From contig JAKSZU010000018.1 in assembly GCA_026018925.1 (NCBI GenBank), positions 4,558,920 through 4,622,919 of the forward strand: a stretch of DNA of 64,000 nucleotides. Reading direction: 5' to 3'. Below, one piece after another: positions 55,646 to 64,000 of the stretch. The number at the start of each line of letters is the position of its first letter. Position 1 is the stretch's first letter. The notes beneath the pieces are model-generated. The model was not told the DNA's origin. It searched no databases and saw only the letters and a list, made by a program, of their open reading frames with translations. The stretch is from Tupaia tana. Its lineage: Eukaryota > Chordata > Mammalia > Scandentia > Tupaiidae. A program made the translations under genes and the position numbers.

Positions 55646-57514
55646 AGTGCTTTCTCTCTGTAAGTTGGAGGGGCTGATGGTTCATGCCTTACAGGGCTAT
55701 TGCAAGGATTCAATGAGCTAACAGAAAGGAAGGATTTTGTACAGCGTGGGTACAGTACACAGTAAATGACAGAAATGCAAACTTGTTATTAATCACCTTT
55801 TAGTAGCATGTCTGTACCACCCCAGAGAATCACTGCCTCGTTTCTGCAGGATCGTCTGGATAGCTGTGCACAGGCACACTTGTGCTAGCCCCAGCATCGG
55901 ACACAGACTTGTCAGTAACTTCTTGGTTGTCACATCAAGACCTGGTGCATTGATTTTGGATAAACCACAATCTGATCTACTCCGTGAGTTTGATGGTAGA
56001 TGGTTATTCCATGTATTGACTGTTTAAAATGACAGTTAGAAAATCTGGGATGACTTAACAAAATTTCTAACAATGCTCTTTAAGAGTCCAGGTCTTACTG
56101 GCTACCTACCATGAAATTCAGCTGGGCTTATTTTGCTGTGGTGCTCAGATCGGCCAGTGCTGGCCACAGGCACCTCTGTCTGAAATGACACTCATCTGAG
56201 GGGAGTCAGCAGTTGGAGGGAACCTCTATTGAAATTAGAAAATGTTTGCGTATTATTGTTCAGAATTATCCAAATTCATTCATTTAATTATCCAAAATAA
56301 TCAATTTAATTATCCAAACTAATTAATTTTGAAAATACATTTTTTAATCAACTAAAGTGAGAAATATTTTAACTAAACAAAAGCACAGATGTGACTGATA
56401 AGGGAAATAAAAACTTCAGTCTTGAGCTCAGTAAGTGGGAAGAGCAATTTCTAGTTTTCACTTGACTTTTAAAGAAAAATACCTTGGACTAAGATAAAAT
56501 AGGTAATAATGAAATAACATTTTGATTATCCTTTTGCTTTCAGAAAACAATGTGATGTATTTTAGCAAGTCAACAAAATTACATGATTTGAGAAATGCTA
56601 TTTCTTTTTGTTTTTGAAAAGTCCTAGAAAGAACAACATACTGGAACTCTCTGTCCAGCTAGCGACTCTAGGGAGAGAGAATACCCTTAAGGCTGAGGCA
56701 GACGCCATCAGTGAAGCATGCCTTCACTCTCATGCTTCTGAATCCAGGCCGAGTTGTTTCCGGTTTGATCTGCAGAGAGCAGGAGAGCCTACTGACTTGA
56801 GAGGAGAGCGTCTTGCATTTGTTTCCTTCAGTGAATGGGCCCCGCAGCGTCTGCATTTCTCCCTAGAGATAGCTCAGGTTCATGGTGGAGGGTGAGCTCT
56901 CTGACTTTTAGTTAGTAGGTGGGCCTGGCTGCCAGCCACTGGGCCCTCCCATAATGCCCCTTCGTTTGTTCTTTCCCCGCCTTGCAAGATGAGGGGAGCA
57001 GGGCACACCAGGGAGGCCACGGTGGTCCCCTATAACACTGTAAAAGGGAGCTTGTACACTGCGGGCCAACTGGCTCAGATGCCCCTGCTTCTGAGTCGGC
57101 TGTGTGCTCACCGAGAGCCATCGTGTCACATTTGAGGTGTGGCATCTCCTGATCAAGCCAGACTTGGCCACGAGAAAAATCCCCACGGTTTGGGACTGTA
57201 GGCATAGGGTTGTATTGGCCCAAAGCAGTTGCCCGAGAGAGGATGGTCCCTCTCATCTCTGATGACGCAATCCTCTTCACAGCCGACTGTGACATGCTCA
57301 GATTGTGTCATTACAGTGACAAGGACAGTGCCTTGCTCCCACTGAGGGCTGGTGCTGCTGGCTTTACGGATTCACTCACTGGCTGGAGATATACGAGCAC
57401 CTCCCCCCACCCACCTCCGCCATGGGCAGGTGAAAATGGGAACTTGGACTAAGACCCAGCACCAGCAACATTAGACACGACAGAAATCAGAGAAGAGCTA
57501 CCACCCAGCAGTTT
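55646..57514. other. SINE-free sequence before the CDH13 3' end
   Basis: 55680-55790 is MIR-like (cttacagggctattgcaagg). 56220-56600 is AT-rich with repeated attatccaaa-type units. 56600-57460 is moderately GC-rich with unassigned open frames. Confidence 0.45.
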
Positions 57515-59054
57515 TAACCACCAATACCCATTTATTTTAATGGGGAAAAAAAATCTGCATTCTATGTGCTCCAAAAAGATTTACTAATGAAACAAATACA
57601 ATATATGGAACTCTATCTGCATAATTTCACTATAACAAAGACAGCATATGACTTCTACTTCCTACAGAAGGCAAACTGAAAAGTACAGGTGCAAACAGAT
57701 TGCATAAGAAAGCGTGTGTGTGTTCATCTGCATGTGCACGCGTGTGTGGTTAAAACCTTTAGTAAGCCACTGCATTAAAATATGCTAAGACACTTACCTT
57801 ACCCTAGTTCGTGGCGAACGCTAATCAAAAGCCACAGGCTGTCACTAGTTTTATTTGATAGAAAAATTTGGTGTGAGCTTCGATGGTTTACAGTTTATCA
57901 ACAAGAAGATCATCTGAATACAAGCACTAACTTTTCTCGCACTGTTACATGCTCACAGAATAAAAATCAGTTACTTGTCATACATGATGAACATCTTTTA
58001 TTTTTCAGTTTTGCAAACAACGGTAGCCGATTCACACAAAAAGGTTTTTTTTAAAACTACCTGTATTTACTCTATCTTATGCACGTGTATATGAAACAAA
58101 GGGGGGGTGTGTGTTCATAAATGTCTGTCTATACATGTGGGTATATATGTGTATATAAGGTGGGGCCTGCTGACGTCTTCATATGCACGTATGACCTCTG
58201 TGGTGACACCTGCGATTGTACACGTACGAAGGAGGGAGAGATTCTCTGTCGTGACCCGTGTCCTCTGGGAGCAGCGGGACCATGGATTCAGGACGCACAC
58301 AGATGTGGACTGGGCCCCCAGGACTTTTCCATCCTTTTCTTGGCACCAGATGGTAACGGCTCCCTCCCCGCTCTGCACATGACTCAGGATCACGGCACAG
58401 GGTGGCAGTGGGTACGCTGCAGTCCTTGTGCTAAAGGGCAAGGACTTCTTTCTCGCTCTCCCTCTCTGTGGACCTGCCTGGCTGGGCGGGATGGTGGGAA
58501 GTCACTCGGGAGCAAAAGCCACAGCTCTGTGGTCAGTGTGTGCTGAGGCCCTGGAGGGTTCAGCTGCCTCGGCGTCTCCCCGTGCTTTGCTGAACCTTTG
58601 GAGGAAGAATGGCATATCAAAACTAGGCTTCTCCTGTATAGTCTCTCTATATAAATACGTGTATATACACATACGGATACTCGGACATATACAGATACCA
58701 ACCCACAGACAAAGCTGAGTGCAGCACTGGCTAGCAACACGTCAACACATCAGAAAAAGTAGTCATTGTTCCTGCTCCCAGAAGGTCCAGTTATAGGGCA
58801 TGATCTTTAAACATTCAGGGAAAATTCAGAGGGTTCCATTAATTAAAGGAGGAAGGAAGAGGCTGTCAAAATGAGGAAGTACAGACTAAGTGAAACTGCA
58901 AAGAAAACAGAAATCTGGAACAATTGAGGCCTAGTTGTGAAGTTTGATAGCTGTAAACTGCGATCTTCAGATTTGGATAGATTTTTTTTTTCCTTTTTCC
59001 TGTTGCTATGGAAACTTGGGAGTCAAGCTTCAGATGTCAGGAGTTCTCACAGAC
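57515..59054 (-). CDS. CDH13: CDH13 (T-cadherin) terminal exon: last two codons, stop and 3'UTR
   Basis: On the minus strand a pyrimidine-rich CTTCTCCCACTCAG acceptor (ends 59055) precedes GTCTGTGAGAACTCC. With one base from the preceding exon this reads Cys-Leu-stop (TGA 59049-59047), matching the ...ACL end I recall for human T-cadherin. The bases that follow, including CTTGACTCCCAAG and CCATAGCAACAGG, agree with my memory of the human 3'UTR. T-cadherin is a GPI-anchored cadherin that lacks a cytoplasmic tail and binds adiponectin. The exon is SINE-free. The upstream exon with the GPI-signal region was not found before the right edge. Identification rests on recalled UTR sequence plus synteny with HSBP1. 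Confidence 0.72.
57531..57536 (-). terminator. CDH13: candidate distal CDH13 poly(A) signal AATAAA
   Basis: The minus strand reads TTAAAATAAATGGG, followed within 20-40 bases by TGGTGGTT and GGGTGGTAG, a GU-rich downstream element. It would end a UTR of about 1.5 kb, similar to the size I recall for the human one. Confidence 0.55.
57997..58002 (-). terminator. CDH13: candidate proximal CDH13 poly(A) signal AATAAA
   Basis: The minus strand reads GAAAAATAAAAGATG about 1.05 kb after the stop codon. It could give a shorter 3'UTR as an alternative to the signal at 57531. Confidence 0.35.
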
Positions 59055-59439
59055 CTGAGTGGGAGAAGATTCAGAGTTAAGTCAAGAACATCACACTCGA
59101 TCCAAAACATTGTAGCTAATGGCTGGAGAAATGACTGACAAGCTGTAATAAACACATTATAAACATCCCACCACCTAGGGAGTCTTTTGTTCTTAGGCGG
59201 AGCATTTCAAAACAGAAGGAATGGTTCTGCTGGTTCCTGTCTTAAAAAGCTGGACTTCTCTGGAAAAGTTAACGATGACTTTAGAGATGCTAAACAGCTC
59301 CTCTCCCTTCCGTCTTCTGCATTTGCACCAAGTTTAGCTAGTTTATGAGCAAGTGATTTGCAGCTTGCAGACTGAGGGTGGTCCCCTGTGTTCTTTCGTT
59401 ACAGAGCAAGACACCTATTGGTGGTTTTCAAACATAGTG

Positions 59440-59935
59440 CGTTAGTTTTCTAGTGCTGCTGGGCCAGATGGCCACAGGCTTAGTGGCTAAAGCGACAAAG
59501 ACGCACCCTCGTACACGTCTGCCAGTCCCAAGTCTGAAATGAGTCTTATGGGGCTAAAGCCCAAGGGCTGGCAGGGCAGTGTTCCTCTCGGAGGCCTTGC
59601 AGAGAATCTGTTTCTTAGCCTCTTCTAGATCCTAGCGGCTGCCTCTAGTCTTTGGCTTGTGGCTCCTTCTCCATCTTCAAAGCCGGAAGTGCAGCATCAC
59701 CGCTGACTCTGCTTTCCTCTGCTTCCATGGTCTCTTCTAACTCCGCCTTCATCCCTCTTGTAAGGACGTGGTGACTAGCTTAGGCTCACCTGCTAATCCA
59801 GGATAACCTCTCCAGTTGAGATCCTTAGCTTAATTCCAGCTGCGAAGTCTCTTCTACCATATAAGGTAATGTGTCCACAGATTCCAAGGATTAGGATGAA
59901 GATACTTTTGGGGGCCATTACACAGCCGACCACAT
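59440..59935 (-). mobile_element. ERVL-MaLR-like LTR relic
   Basis: ccagtcccaagtctgaaatg, ctccttctccatcttcaaag, ctaatccaggataacctctc, cagattccaaggattagg and tttgggggccattacacag appear in the order of an old mammalian LTR in reverse. No internal genes. Confidence 0.55.
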
Positions 59936-60839
59936 GTGGGAGCATGACATTCCCAGAGGAGACAAGGCGCCACGCAGAGCCATGCACTGTGAGAGCATGT
60001 CGCTTAAGTGGAAAGTTCACAGGACGTGCCATCAGCAAGGGAGCATTCTGGAGCCCACCGTCCCGCCCCTGCTCATGGTTTCTCATTCAGGCCACCTGTG
60101 TGTGCTGGGTGGCCCAGTGACAGAGCCTGACACTCTCCTGTCCTCAGCACTGCAGTAGGGACAGGCTTTGTCACTATACACTCAGATCCAGTTTGCAAAC
60201 CAGTCACGTTTTTGCCTGCGTTTTGTGCGTGTGCATGAATGTGTGCATGTGCATGCGTGTGTGCGTGTGCACGTGTGTGTGCGTGTGCTACCTGACTCCT
60301 TGCAAGCACTTCTGTGACCGTGCAAGTCCAGCACTGAACACTAAGCTCCACCCAGAACTGACATTTCACGAGGCCACGTGAACTGCCGTGTCTGCCGTGA
60401 AAGTTGCCAAAGCCCACCTTCACTCCCAGGCTTCTGTCAGAGTCTGGCTCCAACAAGAGGAAAGAAAAAAGGAGGGAATGAGCTGGTCTGCAAGTACTGT
60501 GCGCTGCTCATCTGACCACTGGCTGGGTCCTGAGACGAAGCCAGTCCTGCCTCCAGCCAGAAGTACCCCACACGGCAGACACTGTGAGGAGGTTATTTCG
60601 TTTTCCTACTGACTGGGCCTCATAGCCGAGTTGCAAGTCAGTTGTAAAATACGAATTATTGCTGAAGAAATCTATTAGAAATAAAATTTTAAAAGATGTT
60701 CTTTTAGGTTGGATAAATTTTTTTTGTTTGTTTTTTAGAGTCAGACGTCGCTTGTATTGCTAGGCTGGCGCACTGTCTCTATTTTTGCGTCTAACTTTGG
60801 CTAGAGGCTGGAGCATGATCTCGCAGTGCTGTCGTGTTG

Positions 60840-60995
60840 AGGGCTTGGTGATTTGCTCATGAGGTTGTCCTGTGCCTGGGAAGAGGTTGAGCCCTGTCCG
60901 GCCCTGACCGACTAGGGGCCGCTAGTTGGACCCCCTGCCCCGGCTATGATGACCAAAATGTCTCTAGATATTTCCAGATATTTCTTAAGGGAAAA
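60840..60995. repeat. MER20-like hAT relic
   Basis: gaggttgtcctgtgcctgg, gaccgactaggggccgctag and tgatgaccaaaatgtctcta match the expected order of MER20 in one orientation. Confidence 0.5.
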
Positions 60996-61026
60996 GTCAC
61001 TTAAAAATAGAAAAAAAGGGGTGGAG

Positions 61027-61272
61027 GGGCAACCCCATAGCCTAGTGGTTAAGGGAGCTGGATCCCACATGGCGACTATCGTTTAAATCTTGATTCCAGA
61101 GGCTCGAAAAGCACGCTGGGTGTATGTGCATGCATGCCTCCAAATCCTGGCGGGGTGAAGAAAGCCCCATTAGGAGGTGCTTTTTTCCCACATCCCTACC
61201 CCTACCATGTCTCTCTGTCTCTCTGATGAGTGCACATGTCCTCTGGTAATTATAAAAAAAAAAAAAAGGAGA
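61027..61272 (+). repeat. SINE A2 variant, plus orientation
   Basis: The head ggcaaccccatagcctagtg and gtggttaagggagctggatc resemble the copy at 31254. The CT block tgtctctctgtctctctgat and a 15-base A-run end it. Confidence 0.65.
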
Positions 61273-61727
61273 AAGATCTGGTTGAGTAAGATCCACTAAA
61301 TTAGTCTTCAGTCCCTTGTTTTCAAATCGGTCTCTCCAAATCCTGTTTTAAGTCAACTGAGGCTATGGTAGACATGATCCCACCGCCTAGGGCTGTCGAG
61401 ATGATTACATGAAGTAATCTGTGTAATTTATGCAAAGCCTTAGCTTGCATACGCATGGTCACAGAGAGCCCTTGGGTCAGCTCTCGCTGCCCATGAAGTT
61501 CTATGACCTTCCGGGGCTGCAGCTCCTCTGCCAGGCATGACTCGGGGGCCATGCACCAGCAGAAGACAGCCCCCGCCCTTCAGTGGGTGCTGTTTCAGGC
61601 TCTGTCTCTGCCTGTGATACATTTCACAGTAAAAAGAAACACAATGTTGGTATGCTCTAGGAAATGCTAGAAAAGCAGATCAAGGAGGGCCTGAATGGGA
61701 GGAAGGAATTAATAGCAAAGGACAGTG
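61273..61727. other. gene-free sequence
   Basis: 61340-61440 is MIR-like (gtcgagatgattacatgaag). Nothing else recognised. Confidence 0.35.
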
Positions 61728-61973
61728 TACTTTTCTTTTTTCTTTTTATTTGCCAGAGGGTACAAATACTTGCCAGAGAGACACAGAGAAGGAGAGGGAG
61801 AGAGCACCCCCATGGGTTACACTGCAATCCTTTCCCCTCCACTTCTACCTTCTAGAGATTTATCCATGCATGCCATTTATAGTATGCACCCAGGGTGTTT
61901 TTCAAGTTGCTGGGTCCAGGACTTGAACCACTTGATGGGCTATGTGGAATCCACTAGGCAACCAGGCCAGCCC
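61728..61973 (-). repeat. SINE A2 variant, minus orientation
   Basis: ttttatttgccagagggtac, gagacacagagaaggagagg, cctttcccctccacttc, gtttttcaagttgctgggtc and caggccagccc. It lacks the ctatagggcg end of main SINE A. Confidence 0.65.
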
Positions 61974-62888
61974 AGAAACTGTATCTTGATGGTGGATACA
62001 CAACTGTGTACAGTTAAGAAAATCCATCAAACTGTATACTCGAATGGGTGAATTTTGTTGTATCCAAATAATACCTTAATTTAAAATATTAAAAAGTGTT
62101 TAGTGGCTGTCCGTTGCTCATCTTGATCGCTTTAAACTGTTTTACCGTGATAGAGGTTGTCTTTCTCCAGTACAGAGTCATTTAATTTTGGTACTTGTTA
62201 AGATGATTCACCTCATCGGTGGTGTTTTCATGTTCTTGCTATTTCTGACTAAGCCTAAAACAAGGGTCAGAAGTTCCTGGACAAGTCTGTCCTTCGAGAC
62301 TCTCCTGTGTCATTCCACACAGAGCCATGGAGGAAAGGTGACCGACACAGCTGATGACAAGGTTGGCCTTCCTTCCTGGGCAGGGGCTAAGGAAGACTGT
62401 GCCTTCAACAGACTGTGTCATCACCACACAGTTCAAACCACAGTGACAACAAATACAACTTCATTTACATTATTTTATTATTCTGGATATCATTAGTTTT
62501 ATTTCCTTTCTACTCAGATGTCAGAGAAGGAAGTACCCATCCTTCAGTTCAATTTTCGGTTGCAATAAAGCTATTTATAGCATCACAGTGAATTGAAATA
62601 CTTTCTGTTACCTTATCCCATAATTGAGGTAGCCTAGCATGAGTGTTGGCCTTACTGCTTCCTCACCTGGGGACCTTTCTGAACATCAGTTTTCTCATCT
62701 ACGCAGTGGGTGAAACTACCAGATCAAAGAAAAAAATGTAGAAAAAAGCCACAGACCATTGGGTTTGGTTAATGCTAGACTACTGTGTTATTTGAGGGGA
62801 GGAGAAAACCGTTTTGCTTGTCATGCTGCATGATGTGATCTGTTCCCATACCACAGTGGAGTTTGACGAGAGAGGCTTTCAAGCATGC
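61974..62888. other. gene-free sequence with MIR fragment
   Basis: 62650-62720 is MIR-like (cagttttctcatctacgcag). The open frame at 62188-62496 has no recognised domain. Confidence 0.4.
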
Positions 62889-63145
62889 ACTGGCAAACTT
62901 CTTTATTTTTTTAAAGTTTGCTGTAGAGTACGTGTACTTGTGGGGGACACGGAGGGGGAGAAATCACCCCTCGGAGCAGGGGGCCACATTGCAATCCCTT
63001 CTCCTCCATTCTCCTCTTAGGATTTTGGACATATGCCTAGCATGTTTCTCAGCCTGCCAGATCCAGGACTTGAACTTTCCAGTCAGCCATGGGGGATCCA
63101 GCTGCCTTAACCGCCACACCACGGACTGGCCCACTGGCAAACTTC
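62889..63145 (-). repeat. SINE A with perfect 13-base duplication
   Basis: actggcaaacttc at 62889-62901 and 63133-63145. Despite the perfect duplication the body is diverged and lacks most of the AG block (gggggacacggagggggag). Confidence 0.88.
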
Positions 63146-63884
63146 ATGTGCCAAGGGCCAGAGAGTAAATACCCCGGCTTTATCAGCTACAGGGACCGCC
63201 AGAGCGTCTCAATACGCACTGCAGCAGAAACGAATCACAGACAAGATGCAGATGAAGGGGTGTGGCCGTGTGCCAGTATAAAGGCAAGCAGTGGCCCAGT
63301 GAGCGGGCAGTTCCCTGACCCTGCTTCAAGCTGTGATCAGAATCCATCAGATCACTTCCCCTGAAATTCTTACAAAGGCTATGGCTTAAGCTAGAAAGTT
63401 ATTCTGCCCTTGCACTTTAAAATCTAGTTTGTGGTTTTAGAAATTGTTGCTCTCCCTCCACCCTTGTTTAAATGTTGAGGATCATTCTGTGGGGCCCCTG
63501 GCCAACACCGTGTTAACAGTGGCACCCATGGGTCAGCTGCTTTGGTGTCTGCTCTTACGAGACAGCGGCTGAGCGTAGGGCTCAGTAGGGCTGCGCGTGA
63601 CCATGCCCCGTTGTGGGTGTTTTTTCTCTATTACTCTCTGGCCAGAGCACATGCCCACTGGCAAGATAGAAACAGGCACAAAATTATGCATGGATTTCAA
63701 CATTTTTTGGTACCAAAATAAGCTTAATTCAATTTTTTCACAAACCTTTTGAAATTCCCTTGTATTACCTTTTGTCTACCCATCCATCCATCTCTACATC
63801 TGTCTCCAATCTCCCATCCCTACCTCCTAATGCAGATTCATTGATCAAAATCTCAAGGAGACTGAGCCCAGGAATATGTACTTT
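63146..63884. other. gene-free sequence containing a half MITE
   Basis: 63685-63770 reads atgcatggatttcaacattt, accaaaataagcttaattc and acaaaccttttgaaattccc, the second half of the M2 element at 51246. The rest is unassigned. Confidence 0.45.
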
Positions 63885-64000
63885 TTAAAAACAGCTTATT
63901 TATTTCTTCCATGAGCGAGAGAGACAGACAGACAGAGACGGTACCCCAACAAGGTCCTGATGCCATGCTCCACTTTCGGATCAGTCCCTAGTCATGGACA
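63885..64000 (-). repeat. SINE C, cut by the window edge
   Basis: cttatttatttcttccatga, a gcgagagagacagacagac block, then gtaccccaacaaggtcctg and tgccatgctccactttcgg. The head lies beyond the right edge. Confidence 0.55.

Larger units (their letters stand above)
45121..57514. other. CDH13-HSBP1 intergenic interval
   Basis: About 12 kb separates the CDH13 poly(A) region from the HSBP1 start, close to the roughly 11 kb I remember in human. It contains MaLR LTRs, a minisatellite, about ten SINEs and two palindromic MITEs. The open frames in it coincide with repeats or the CpG island, and no additional gene is supported. Confidence 0.7.
59055..61026. other. CDH13: CDH13 last intron (inferred) with LTR, TG-rich and MER20 relics
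   Basis: If the terminal exon call holds, this is intron on the minus strand. 59440-59935 is an old LTR-like relic, 60190-60290 is TG/TGCG-rich, and 60840-60995 is MER20-like. No upstream CDH13 exon is recognised. Confidence 0.5.

Noticed and set aside
58780..58910. Alternative CDH13 exon start at an acceptor reading tttctttgcag on the minus strand (about 58903)
   Set aside because: The downstream frame gives a hydrophobic tail, which at first resembled a GPI signal. The upstream acceptor at 59055 fits the recalled CDH13 end and 3'UTR better, placing this site inside the UTR.
60730..60840. Possible second 7SL/Alu-like element
   Set aside because: A few Alu-like words (gctaggctggcgcac, gagcatgatctcgcag) are present, but the order is poor and the adjoining part fits MER20 better.
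59140..64000. Upstream CDH13 exon (GPI-signal region)
   Set aside because: I looked for a minus-strand exon with a hydrophobic C-terminal frame and flanking splice sites and found none; the preceding exon is probably outside the window.
1..64000. Colugo or Afrotherian origin
   Set aside because: The tRNA-Ile SINE of colugo and the AfroSINE sequence, as I remember them, do not occur here, so neither assignment was adopted.

Overview
The window looks like placental-mammal nuclear DNA. It shows spliced genes with large introns, a CpG-island promoter, old MIR/L2/MaLR/hAT relics, and about 40 copies of tRNA-headed SINEs. Two genes can be recognised, both on the minus strand. HSBP1 (heat shock factor binding protein 1) is complete, with coding exons at 45076-45120, 44568-44634 and 43651-43769 and a 3'UTR exon starting at 41524. 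About 12 kb upstream lies the terminal exon of CDH13 (T-cadherin), from 59054 down to about 57515. The order CDH13 > HSBP1, same strand, matches the arrangement I know from human chromosome 16q23. The next gene expected downstream of HSBP1 (MLYCD) is not seen and probably lies beyond the left edge.

Layout. 1-32 kb is intergenic, SINE-rich DNA with L1, L2, MIR, hAT and LTR relics and several gene-free stretches; no coding gene could be supported there. 32-41.7 kb is almost free of lineage-specific SINEs and ends in the HSBP1 3'UTR. 41.5-45.3 kb is the HSBP1 body, with SINEs confined to introns, and its CpG island. 46.6-49.1 kb holds nested LTR/SINE insertions and a 12-unit minisatellite. 51-56 kb is a SINE cluster plus two palindromic DNA-transposon remnants. 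56-61 kb is SINE-poor and contains the CDH13 3' end. 61-64 kb is repeat-rich intergenic or CDH13 intronic DNA.

The species is not resolved. The dominant SINEs (called A, B and C here) have tRNA-like heads, CT-rich bodies and A-rich tails. They do not match Alu, B1/B2, carnivore CAN, horse ERE, ruminant Bov-tA, AfroSINE or the colugo tRNA-Ile SINE as I remember them. One 7SL-related retroposon near 14.2 kb hints at Euarchontoglires but is only one copy.

Most striking is that HSBP1 intron 2 has the signature of a minor-class (U12-type) AT-AC intron. I found no evidence of an undescribed multi-gene system. The most novel material is repeat biology: SINE subfamilies with target-site duplications, a composite 7SL-containing retroposon, and hairpin MITEs.
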